A DNA stretch of 64,000 nucleotides from assembly GCA_023053575.1 (NCBI GenBank), contig JAKZAP010000014.1, positions 22,780,938 to 22,844,937 of the forward strand, in the 5' to 3' direction. Of the stretch, positions 52,061 through 62,835 are shown piece after piece. The number at the start of each line of letters is the position of its first letter. The first letter of the stretch is position 1. The position numbers were made by a program, and so were the translations under genes. The stretch comes from Branchinecta lynchi (lineage: Eukaryota > Arthropoda > Branchiopoda > Anostraca > Branchinectidae). Under the pieces are notes generated by a model that saw only the letters and a program-made list of their open reading frames with translations, did no database searches and was not told the origin of the DNA.

Positions 52061-54045
52061 TTACTGTTTTATCAGCATTTAAAGTTATCTTTTTCTGGCT
52101 TAAAGCACAGAGGACAGTATTTACGATTTAATTCATGTAAATACCTCAAGAATAAAGAGTTTCCAAATAGTACGCGCCATCGCTTCCGATTTTATCGTTT
52201 CCGAGTTCTTGCAGAACCTCACTACCTCAGCGTACCATGGACATTTCATGAGTGCGACAAACCACAAAATATTCGAAATTGCTTTGGTGCATGTGTTCTG
52301 AGAGATGAATTCCGAATCTTCAAGAAAGTGCGATTATTTGTGATTGTTGCAGCAGAGGTTACACCTTTCTTCAGTTTTACACCAATTACACCCTTTATTG
52401 AGTGGCTGTATTATGTCAGAGTTGTTTTTGATTCCTCTGGTGTTTTGCAACTGCATTATGATGGGTTAATTTTCGTCTCAAAGAGGCTATTGGCCACTGC
52501 TGCCTGAAGTGTCTATCACATCATGGAAATAACTCTAGCAAGGTATGGAATTTTACTGGGTTCATTGTTTCTACTTCTCATGATTTCATTTGAGATCTGA
52601 TATTTTTTTTTTTCAGTTGAATATTCTGTTCTTGATCTAACAATACCACAGTAATCTCATTGTGAGACCTTTCGGTTGGGTTGGTAGTTGTAAGCTATTT
52701 CGTAAGGCGGCAGGATTTTGTGGGATCTAAAAACGGCACTTACAATGGCACTACAAACTGCAAAAAATTTCTCTGAGGGGCCTTACTAGTAGTTTTAATT
52801 GGTGGAAAGGTGCATCACTTATGTTGGGCCTTAGGTTCAGCATTTTAGCCACACTAAAATCTAAAATTTGGGTGGGAGGAAGTTGAAGTTTGCCGAAAAA
52901 TGCAAGTTGAAAAAAAATTAGTTGCCGAGGCACTCGGGTTACATTCGTCTTGAGTGCAGTAGTATCAAGCTGCTTGGGTGTCACTGAGGAGAAAGCTGAA
53001 ATGAAGGACCTGCTTGGTGACATTGCTGTTGTGAACAACCTTTTGCTTAATCTCGGTAAAAATTGGTGGTAATGTGTCATCAAACCTGTGTAATCTTTCA
53101 CCTGTAGCGCCATATTTCCCATCCAAAGCTCCCAAGTCAACAACCTCAACAAGGTATGCTATTAATGAGCTAACTTTGAAGACATCAAGCTTCCCGATGA
53201 AAAATTTGTCCAAAATAGTAGTACGAAGTTGTACAGAAAAGTAGCATGCAGTACGAACTGATGCTGCTACATATTTATATGTCAAGGCTACCTTGTCAGT
53301 TGTCACTGCATTCTACTTTATGCTACAACTAGCAAGACTGGATGCTACTATAGTAAGACAGGATGCTAGATACTACTGCTTAAGATTGGCCCAGTCTGAA
53401 ATCATAGGATTATTTACTATTACATATAAATACATTCAACTTTTTCATAAAGCTATCATGTAACTTTGCAGTCTGTAAATTTTTCATTGGGTATATGTCA
53501 GCGCTGGGGTGGTCTATCTGCCACAGATGCATGATCATAGGCAAATTGGGGTATACCATCAGCTTCAAATAGCCTCTGCCTACTCCTTTAACCTGTGCTG
53601 GCTAGCACTATTGACTAAAATTAATTTTGAATGATTGTTCTGTGGATTTCAGTCAAATTGTCAATAAATTCTACAGTTAGAGTTTTAAGAAGCATATCTA
53701 CAGTTTTTGGGGATGATGCGTCATGATATGAGCACTGGTATGGTGGAGCAAGGGCACAAAAGCCTACCAGTCTGAAAAAAAACTTGATTTTGTGTGTCCC
53801 ATATCATATACTGGGTATATCATTCATTTGGCATGCTCTTTTTCTAAGTCATTGTGCCCCAACCTTGAGCACCAGTGCTCATACCTTGGGGCGTATCCTA
53901 ATTTAAGAGAAAGTATATCCTAAAATCATAGATTTGTGGCAGCACACATATTCAGTTTCTGGAGCTTTGGGATCCTATCTTAGAAAAGAACCCCGAACTC
54001 AGATTCAAAACTAAAAAAATAAAAATAAATGCAATTTCTATACTT
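52061..54045. other. ECPAS intron, unassigned; antisense frames at 52751-53306
   Basis: Two overlapping minus-strand frames, 133 and 113 codons, occur at 52751-53152 and 52965-53306. They have no family resemblance I can name and no splice context that makes them convincing. They may be decayed mobile-element coding sequence. Nothing else stands out. Confidence 0.3.
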
Positions 54046-54054
54046 AGTCTGTGC

Positions 54055-54200
54055 TTGGACAGCTCCCAGAACTTGAATATTCCTGCAGATGTAACAGAAG
54101 TAGAAGTGCGTGAACAGCTCCCAGAACTCCAGAACTTGAATATTCAACAGCTCCCAGAACTTGAATATTCCTTCAGATGTAACAGAAGTAGAAGAAGAGG
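54055..54200 (+). repeat. Short tandem repeat of CAGCTCCCAGAACTTGAATATTC
   Basis: The unit CAGCTCCCAGAACT plus TGAATATTC occurs three times. Two units extend into GCAGATGTAACAGAAGTAGA or a near copy. Two rounds of duplication would explain it. Confidence 0.75.
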
Positions 54201-54495
54201 GCTGGAGTGCAGCAGAGAAATTGCTTGGTTTACTGTAATTTACCTTTTACCATACCGTATGCAGTTTTAAGTGCATCACTAAAATATAGGTTATATCTTT
54301 CTATTCTATCAGTAGTGCAGGCCCTTCCCATATGTTGAAACCAGATGCGGGACATGTGTTGGAATGTCCGGGGGCTAGTTCGATCATAAAAAATATCACT
54401 GTTGGGACAAAATCACTATAATCCACAGCAAATCTTGGCCAGCATGGACTTAGCTCCTACATTTCGTTTTTGATCGTTTACTTCATTGTAATACT

Positions 54496-54814
54496 CAGAG
54501 GCGTTACTAGCCAAAATGTTTGGGGGGGGGGGGGACGAGGCATTTACCGACTGGCTGGTAGTTTTTACCGACTGTTTCTGCAGAAAAACAACCGTTTTCA
54601 ACAACAAAAAATGACAGTTTTGAAAAAAATCGACTGAGAAAAATCGAATTTTGACAAAAATCGACCAATTTCCAGAAAAACCAACTGTTTTCATGAAAAA
54701 AAATCAACTGTTTTGACGAAAAATCGCTGCACTCCGTGACGACTCGGTTATTTTTACCGACTGGACGACAGCATTGGGGGGGGCCCCCCCCCCTCCCCAG
54801 TCGTGACGCCCCTG
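54496..54814. mobile_element. hAT-like MITE, family H copy 3 (reversed)
   Basis: The ends are CAGAGGCGTTACTAGCC and GTGACGCCCCTG, and exact 8-bp duplications GTAATACT lie at 54488-54495 and 54815-54822. The core is the reverse of 2935-3280 (AAATCGACTGAG, GACTGGCTGGTAG). G- and C-tracts sit just inside both ends, as in the other copies. Confidence 0.88.
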
Positions 54815-54945
54815 GTAATACTAGATGAAGTGTACCGCAGCATGAATGGGCGTAACACTGTTCGAAGTGCCCAAGGCAGCTAATTGCTCCAGGGATTGTT
54901 CTAAAGTTGAGGGTCCATACCATCCATATTTTCAAAGTCTCAGTC

Positions 54946-56310
54946 TGATTTTTTGGGATCCCAGAATGTAAGTGGAGGCCAAAGTTGTCGGTCCGTCCGT
55001 CTGTAAGCACAATAACTCTCGAAGGGAATGAGATATTTTGATGAAACTTGGTGTAGGGGTTCGTTGGGTCAAGGGTAAGGTCGAGTTTGTTGATAGGCTT
55101 TGTAGCCCTATATTTAGGGGTGGGGGAGGGGGTTTAAGGGGCAAGCAAAATATTTTCAAACAGCTAATGAGACAGTCGTTTATGAGGTAAGAAGACATGC
55201 TGAACATGATGGTGAAAACCATTTTCTCGCCGGTTGAGCATTTCGCCCGGAATCCGGCCAAAACCGGAAAGTTTGTTAAAAGTAAAAGTTTTATTTGAAG
55301 TTGATTGGATGCTCGATCTAGGGGTAAGAAGACATGCTGAACACGATGGTGAAAACCATTTTTTCGCCGGACAAGTAGTTAGCCCGGAATCCGGCACAAA
55401 CCGGAAAGTCTGTTAAAAGTAAAGGTTTTATTTGAAGTTGATTAGATGTTCGGTTTAGGGGTGCTGAACACGATGGTGAAAACCATTTTCTCGCCGGGCA
55501 ATTAGTTCGCTCGGAATCCGGCCAAAACCGGAAAATTGTTAAAAGTATTTGTAGTTGATTAGATATCCGATTTAAGGGTAAGAAGAGTTAATCCATGTAT
55601 GACAATAATTTTTTACCCGGACATACAGTTCGCCCGGAATCCGGCTGGAACCGGAAAATTTGTTATAAGTTAAATTTTTATTTGAAGTTGATTAGATGTT
55701 GGGTTTAGGGGTAGGAAGACATGCTGAACACGATGGTGAAAACCATTTTCTCACCGGGCAAGTATTTGGTCCAAAATCCGGCCAAAACCGGAAAAATTGT
55801 TAAAAATATCAGTAGTTGATTAGACATCCGATTTAGGGGTAAGAAGAGATGTTGAATCCGTGTATGACAATCATTTTTTACTGGACATATAGTTCGCCCG
55901 GAATCCGGCTGGAACCGGAAAACTTGTAATAAGTTAAATTTTAATTTGAAGTTGATTAGATGTTAGATATAGGGGAAAGAAGATACGCTGAGTTCGTTTT
56001 TTAGCTTTTTTTTTGCCGGACAGGCGGTTCCGGAATTCGGCCGAAACCGGGGAATTGGCAGAAGTAAGGCAGGAAGTTTTTGTCAAAACAGATATTACTT
56101 ATAGGGGTAAACACAAACATGCTGAATCCATATCTGAACTTGGTTTTCTCAGATGATTAGCTTTTTGGCCTTAACCTGTTTCTGAATTTTAATAGTAAAA
56201 ATGTTCAAGGAGTCTGGCGAAGACTGGATCTGGCGAAGAGAAGACCCAATTGTCTGGATCAAATATTGAATTTTTGGGATCCCATCGAAACCTTTGGTCT
56301 TGTTGTATGT
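54946..56310 (+). mobile_element. Family B Helentron-like element, longest copy
   Basis: The 5' end is TTTTTTGGGATCCCAGAATG and the 3' end TTTTTGGGATCCCATCGAAA, then CCTTTGGTCTTGTT. The leader AACTCTCGAAGGGAATGAGA runs into TTTTGATGAAACTTGGTG. Five to six tandem modules of about 130-140 bases follow, each with CATGCTGAACACGATGGTGA, TTCTCGCCGG, CCGGAATCCGGC and GTTGATTAGATGTT. No protein coding. Confidence 0.8.
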
Positions 56311-56713
56311 TGCTTCTATGGTCTAGATGAAACAATGAGCTCTACACAGTAACTTCGATTATCACAGACAAAGTTTTTTTCAGAGTAGGCCATGTAAAAG
56401 TAAACTTGTGTAATTCACAATCATTCGATAATTTTTGACCTTTTAATCAATACAAAATGTCAAAACTATTCCTTTTCCCTGGGAGTGCTGAAGCTGGAAA
56501 AACTCGTGATGCCAATGTAGCTTTTGCCTAGAAAAAAAAACAACATATGACGTGTCTATCTAAGTCACAATTCCACAGACAGAAAGTTGTGTATGCCTGT
56601 TCGTTTTCTTGTCCTCAGAGCGTTTGTTTCATGCTTGTCAACACCATCACCATTTGGTTAAAGGGGCTCTTCAGGGTGGCTGAAGTTTGCAACTATACAG
56701 ACGAACTGAGTTT

Positions 56714-57765
56714 GGGATCCCGAAACGCAAGTGAGGATGCCTATGGCATCGCAAAAATTGTCCGTCTGTTAGCATGATGACTCTGGAAAGGGTTGAGATA
56801 TTTTGTTAAAATTTGACACGATGACTCTTTGGTCAAAGTATAGTTCGAAGGTGGGCTCTGTAGTGCTATATTTATGGGTGGGGCAGGGGTTTCAAATTAA
56901 GGGAGGACGAAAAATTCAAGCTAGTTGATTCAGAGGTGAGGAGACATGCTGAATCCAAATATGAAAATAGTTTCGCTGGACAAGTAGTTTACTTGGAATC
57001 AGGCAAAAAGCGGATATTTTGGGAAAAGTAAGAGTTGTATCTGAAGTTGATTAGATGTTTGATTCAGGGGTAGGAGCACATGCTGATTTCTGAATATGAA
57101 AATTATTTTCACGCCGGATATGTAGTTCGCGCTGAATCTGGGAATTTAGCATGAAGTTTTAAACTAAGCGATACATATTGAGGAGATATACTGTTGCAAC
57201 TTTCGATCATACTAATGATAAACAAAAATGTGTATGCGATCAGTCTACTAATCTGCCAAACGGCATTTGCTGGTTCGAAAAGTCAGAGTGCATCCGGCAA
57301 GGATCTGGTAACAGTTTAATAAAAATTTGTTGACCGATTTTCGAGTCTCTACCCTGCCCTTTATCCATAAAAGCGAAAGCTCTGCATCGATGACGTAATA
57401 TCTTACACCTAGCGCTCTGGGTTTACATGGCGGTAGGCACTAGGCAGATAGGCAGTCTGTCGCAGAGTAAAAGTGCAATTCGGCAACCATGGTATCAGTT
57501 ACACTGGTATGAGTTACCAATGTATCAGTTACAATCGTGTCAGTTACCAAGGTATCAGTCATCACGGTACCAGCTACGATGATATCAGTTACCGTGGCAT
57601 CAGTTACCATGGTGTATATTTATCAGTGTAAGAATCTCAGCAACAAGTAAACATTCAATAGTACAAATTTACAAGGAGTCTGGCGAAGACCAGATATCTA
57701 GAAGATCCAGTTGTCTGGATCAAATATGAAATTTTGGGATCCAGTCGAAACCTTTGGTCTTGTTC
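56714..57765 (+). mobile_element. Family B Helentron-like element, diverged copy
   Basis: It starts TGGGATCCCGAAACGCAAGT at 56713, then GGCATCGCAAAAATTGTCCG, and ends TTTTGGGATCCAGTCGAAAC, CTTTGGTCTTGTT near 57765. Modules are diverged. It carries an internal 15-bp minisatellite at 57491-57610. Confidence 0.75.
57491..57610 (+). repeat. 15-bp minisatellite, eight units
   Basis: The unit TATCAGTTACCANGG is repeated eight times without length change, with several substitutions per unit. It lies inside a family B element. Confidence 0.85.
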
Positions 57766-59435
57766 AAATTCACGATACTTGCAGCCAAAAGCAGCAGACC
57801 AGCATGTAAATCACTGCAAAGTCTGTGTCAAACCTGGATAAACCTAGTCTTAATCTATCCTTCAACTCTTTCTTGAAATCTGGTTTCTACCCTTTCAATT
57901 GTAGGTAATCATCAATACCAGCCAAGATTAGGGGCATGAAACAACCTTGTTCTAAATAGCAACCATTTGAACTTGAAAAAAGATAAAATGAGACACTGGA
58001 AATAGGATGAAATCATTGCAGTATGATATATAAACTGATAATTATTCAGTGATGATTCATTATCTCTGTATCCCGGCGTCACCGAACCGCATCTAGGTGG
58101 TGAGCAGAGGGGCTAGACAGTTGCAAGTAAAAATCCAAAGAAATGGAGAGTATCCGCAGTTTTTCAGTGTTAATGGTACTTTTGTGGTCTCAGTAAACCT
58201 ATCACCTAGAATTAGTTGGTGAAAAATGTATTTCCAGGATAAACACTTACCTATTTACTAAAGCTCTCTGTGGAACCAGTCAGCGGGGTTTAGCAAACAT
58301 GGCTGTAGCTGTGAGTCTACACATCTAGACACAATGCTGTGATGCACAGGTGTACTACAGGTCAGAATCCTGGGCTTTACTTGGTAGATACCATTAGGAA
58401 TTATGTACATCTATTGGCCAGACGTCACGTTTTCTGAATTTGCACCTGTAAAAAACTAGAGCATTTCAAGCAGCGTAGAAGTATTTCAATGCGCTACACT
58501 ATAGTCTTAAGCTTTATAGCACATAAAGAAACAGTCTGACTGAATTTCAAGGAGAGTAACATGATTTCTAGATAGCTAAACCTTAGGCTGAAGTAATACC
58601 TATAAACTGAAAGTAGTTTCTTTTGTTTTCGTATGTTGACGATTATTAGTCCTGGTTTAATTCTGAGACAATCATAGGATCTCAAATAAATGGTCCGACT
58701 GTCCGTCAGACTAAATCACCGTAGTCAACGTTTGAGAGTTGTATTGGGATCCTGAAAAGCTAGAAAAAAAAGTTTGTTGTAAATGATTTTACTCAACCCT
58801 CCAATATTGTTTTGTATTGTAGTTTTTAAGCTTCTTCATTGCTATCCCACAATTCACATTTATGCTATTCTCAAAACTATTCTCAAAACTTTACCCAAGT
58901 TGGAGTTAACCAGTCGGTTGTCTGTCTGTCAGGTTATGTCAGCAAGAATTTTCTGGTCAGAGAATGTCGCACAAATGTGATTCTAAAAGAAGGTTATAGT
59001 TTGTGACAAGTCTGGGGACCCTGACCTGATGCAAATATTTTTATTTACTGGAACAATCAATAATTTCTCATGTTACTCAAGCTTTTTGTGCAACCTACCT
59101 TACCATACTAAGGTAAGGCCTGAACTGGAGTCTCTTTTGTTTACCTAGTTACCTAGACTACAGTAAGCTATCACGCACATACCAGTTTGAGGCATCTTCG
59201 TCATTTTTTAGTGGTGGACATGCTGGCTCAACCCTTCTTGTACAGGACGGATACCTGACCTCGTTTTTATACTACCTCGATTTTTGCCGCGAAAATGTTA
59301 AAATGAAATGTACATGCTGTCCTGACAGTCAAGAGGCAAAATATGACTTTTTGAACAGTCATGTGTCCTCAAATATTCAAATTCTGTGCCTTTTCTTTGT
59401 TTTCAAGCTGTTTTGAAACGGGATTTTCTAGCTAT
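57766..59435. other. ECPAS intron, unassigned
   Basis: No exon matching the second part of ECM29, no RNA gene and no named repeat were recognised. Confidence 0.35.
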
Positions 59436-59667
59436 TGACTTTGCTACCTTTTCATCATTTTCTCTTCAATCGAGGTAAGGTTAGAATGAAGGGATCATGT
59501 TTGAAAAGAAAAATATTTGTAAGAATAAGATTGAACCAATATTTATTTATCCAATATGTAAACCATTCAGTTAGCTTCAGTCTAGTGCGTTTGTCATATT
59601 TATTGGTTCCTTTTTAAACCAGATAAATTATTCTGAAGGAAAGACTTGTCTGAGGTTGGATACCCCT
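59436..59667 (-). mobile_element. MITE family K, long copy 2 (reversed)
   Basis: It ends AGGTTGGATACCCCT at 59653-59667, and its reverse complement follows the copy at 46376-46610 for about 220 bases with roughly three quarters identity by eye. The two copies are in inverted orientation around ECPAS exon 2. Confidence 0.7.
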
Positions 59668-59705
59668 CCTATACCTCGAGAAGTTGAGGAGCGCCTGGTA
59701 CAGTT

Positions 59706-59747
59706 GCAGTGCTCCAGCACTGCCTGGGGGCAGTGCTGGAGCACTGC
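59706..59747. repeat. Perfect 19-bp hairpin
   Basis: GCAGTGCTCCAGCACTGCC at 59706-59724 is the exact complement of 59729-59747, with a four-base loop TGGG. Each arm itself contains a near-palindrome (CAGTGCTCCAGCACTG). Confidence 0.9.
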
Positions 59748-59914
59748 ATTTTCGATAGGGAGGATACACAGTCAAAATTTTCACCAGCAATTTAATGACA
59801 ATTTGAGGTTTAGGCTAGATTGTTTTAAGTTTTTAAACCAGTTTTAAGTTACTTTAAAATGTTAAAATTCAAAAAGAAGATTTTGTAAGTTCCTACAACT
59901 AATTAAAAAGAGCA

Positions 59915-60240
59915 GCTCGGCAGCTGATTATGCAGCTACTAGGCGTCGCTTTTGCGAAGAACACTTGGACAGTACATGCCTATTGCTGCGGCCGATTTCA
60001 CTTCAGCTTCAAACTACCAAACCCAAGACCAAATTCAACTGACCGCTGCAGGCGAAGTTCTGATATTTGCATTTTCTTTTTCTGCCGAACTCAACTGCTT
60101 CCCATGCAAATCCGAGCTTTTAATGTGGATCAAACATTAAGACCCAAGAACTTTCAGAATTATCAAGAACGGAGAGGGTGAAACCCTAACAGCAGCTTCA
60201 AGCATTTTTCTGCCAATATTTAACCATTTCCAGGACAGGT
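59915..60240 (+). repeat. Family E repeat, start fragment
   Basis: CAGCTACTAGGCGTCG, CTGCAGGCGAAGTT, TTCCCATGCAAATCC and TTTTAATGTGGATC follow the order seen at 1585 and 4080-4160 and at 46980-47090. No array follows here. The interval 60240-60958 holds only loosely related or unassigned text. Confidence 0.55.
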
Positions 60241-60958
60241 TCTTGAACGAATGTTTCTCAGATCCCAGGCCTAAAACCAGATAAAAAGGCACCTTCTAAT
60301 AGAGAATATTATGAAATCCGTTGCAGTTTCCCAAGCATCCAGTTTCCCCTTTCCAAAGCATCCCAAATGAAAGCAAGGGCCAACCGTGAAATCATAGTGT
60401 CACTTGTGCATCTACTCTGAATGCCAATAGTGACAAAGCCGATTTATGTCAAACCATGCCCTGCAGAATTTTTTTGAAAATCAACCTGCTTTTCAGCTAT
60501 AATAGAGAGAACTGGAGACAAAAATAGAGCTTTTGAATACAGATTAAATAGGATAATAAGTAGTAGACCCAAAAAATAAGTAGGCTAGGTAAGTAAATAC
60601 AAAATTTGGTAAGTAGAAAAGGCTGAAAATAAGTATCCTACTGCCAAAATAAGTAGAAGTGGGAAGCACACTCAAAACACTCCGCCTTTTCAAAATGGCG
60701 GGTCATAAACAAATTACTTACTTACAGAGCCAACTGTTGTTGTTGATTTACGCCGACTCTCGTGTACAGAGCTGTACAGAGCCAACTAGATACAGCACTT
60801 CGATATTCTGAATATTGCCACGCACCAACGGCAAAGTTCTCCGAAGCATACGTAGCGGCAACGTAGAAATTCGAGTAACAACTTGGAAACACTGGCAATC
60901 TCACGATCACCGTGAAAAATGGTCGAAGACCGCTAACTCCGAGATAAAGGATTTTTTA

Positions 60959-61544
60959 TCATAAAAGGTTTCGGATGAAAGCAGATCTACTAGGGGGAGG
61001 GGTGGAGTCGAGAAATAGCTCATTAGGTCGCTGAAGCTTTAAGTATTCGTTCGCAAATTCCAGCCAAGACTGGAGATTTTCCTTCGATTCCGCCACCAAA
61101 ACTATATTGTCGGCGAAAAGTAACATGCACAGCTCTACCACATCAACAGAAATCATGGGTGCCATTTTATTTCTTAAAAATACTGACGAATCATTAATAT
61201 ATAAAGAAAAAAGCTTCGGAGAAAGTGTGCATCCCTGCTTCAAACCCATTATAGACACAAAACTTTTCGACAATTTCCCTGCCTCCCGCACTACCAACTT
61301 CACGCTTCTATACATTTGAACCAACACAAATACAAATGGGGAGGGGAGGCCCATATCCAATAAACACACCATCAACAATTCTCTGTCTACATTATCGAAA
61401 GCTCCCTTAACATCCAAAAAAGCAGCGAATATCTTCCCTCCTCTCCGACTAGTATACTTACGAGCAAGAGCACTTAAAATAAAAATCTGGTCAATCGTGT
61501 TATAACCCTTCCTAAATCCCGCCTGGAGGGGATCTAACACCTCC
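60959..61544 (-). pseudogene. LINE reverse transcriptase, palm part (inactive)
   Basis: The minus strand encodes LDPLQAGFRKGYNTIDQIF, FLDVKGAFDNVDRELL, GLKQGCTLSPKLFSLYIN and MLLFADNIVLVAES. These are RVT_1 motifs of a non-LTR retrotransposon in order. The catalytic motif F/YADD reads FADN, so the second aspartate is lost. The copy is truncated after EYLKL at about 61030. It continues at 62459 across an inserted family A element, and joining the two at the insertion keeps the frame. The family is probably CR1/jockey-like by its APE endonuclease, but the clade is uncertain. Confidence 0.85.
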
Positions 61545-62458
61545 TTTTTATGGCACTTGCCTTCCAGCCAAGTGCCATATACCGATCACTTTTCCGTCGG
61601 TCTGTCGGTCGGTCGGTTAGTCCGGTGTTTGCGAGTTAGGGTACTTCCAGATATGCTAGGACGATGAAACTTGGCAGGCATATTAGGGACCCGACCAAAC
61701 TAAGTTGAAAATAGTCACTTGCCCGATCTGACCATCGTGGGGGGAGGGAGGGAGGGGAGCCGGAATCCGGAATTTAGTGGCATGCATAACTTTCGAACGG
61801 GTTATCGGATCTTAATGAAAGTTGATATTTGGAGAGACATCATGTCTCAGATGTTCCATTTCAAGTCCGGACCGAATCCGATGAATGTGGGGGGGGGCCC
61901 AGGGGGGACCGGAAATCATATGACAAGCTTAAAGTGGAGGGATCGGGATGAAACTGGGTGAGAGGAACAAGGACAAGCCCTAGGTACATCATTGGCAGAC
62001 ACGGACGGGATTGGTGCACTGTGGTGGGAGTTGGAGGGGGGGGGGGATTCCGGTGATCACCAGTTAAAGTACTTCCAGATGTGCTAGGACCATGAAACTT
62101 GAACATTAGAGACTTGACATGATTAGAATATTTTTGCCTCATGGGTTTTGCTTACAACTGAACTTCTTAAAGTACAAATGATACTTTTGATTAAAATATA
62201 CATTTCATTCTCACGATGAGCTCATCATCATTTTTGCTTCAGCAGTTTTGATTACAGATGAATTTTTAGCGCCCCTAAAGTGCGCATCATCACAGCCAAA
62301 TGTATTAACAAACGATACGTTCTCGTGATTTCCAGGGACCCATTATCTCAAGGGTTTTGCTTACAAATAATCACAACAAACCCACGAACTGAAGAATTCC
62401 TACTTTCATCCTCTGACCCAGCCTTGCAAGTGCCATATGAGCTTGCAACTCTTGTTTT
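61545..62458 (+). mobile_element. Family A Helentron-like element, complete, inserted in a LINE
   Basis: The 5' end is TTTTTATGGCACTTGCC (61545-61561), paired with CAAGTGCC in a hairpin. The 3' end is GCAAGTGCCATATGAGC, hairpin, then TTGTTTT at 62424-62458. Module boxes ATGAAA(C/G)TTG fall near 61664, 61809, 61948 and 62091, 139-146 bases apart. Removing it so that only four T remain joins the LINE frame ...DWIEK|EVLDP... without loss. That defines both ends and an insertion between T bases without a visible target duplication. Confidence 0.85.
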
Positions 62459-62830
62459 CTATCCAATCTCTTAAACGAAAATCTAAAACTTTACAAAATA
62501 CCTTACTAACAGCATTCCCTAAATGAATAGCCCTATAATTACTATGAATAGATTTATCACCTTTCTTAAATATCGGGATAACTAATGATTTATTCCACAA
62601 ATAAGGCCACTTCCTTTTTTCGGCAACGCATGAAAAAGCAGCAGCCAAAACACTTATTAAATACACTCTACCCCACTTCCAAACCATCGTACGGATTCCA
62701 TCCACCCCTGTCCCTGACCGTCCTTTCATATTCTTCATAGCCATCCAAACTCGGACTCTGTAACTGGACTCTGTACCTCTTATAAAGGGTAACAAACATT
62801 ATTTTCTAGACTAACCACCAGCTCATCCGG
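62459..62830 (-). pseudogene. LINE ORF2, linker and first reverse-transcriptase motifs
   Basis: The minus strand encodes MAMKNMKGRSGTGVDGIRT, WNKSLVIPIFKKGDKSIHSN and YRAIHLGNAVSKVF, the usual RT motifs before the palm. A frame change and a stop at about 62800-62740 separate it from the endonuclease part, so the copy is dead. Confidence 0.85.
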
Positions 62831-62835
62831 AAAAA

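Noticed and set aside
52751..53306. 133- and 113-codon antisense frames as a gene within the ECPAS intron
   Set aside because: No domain, no convincing splice sites and no relatives recognised. A decayed mobile-element origin is possible but unproven.
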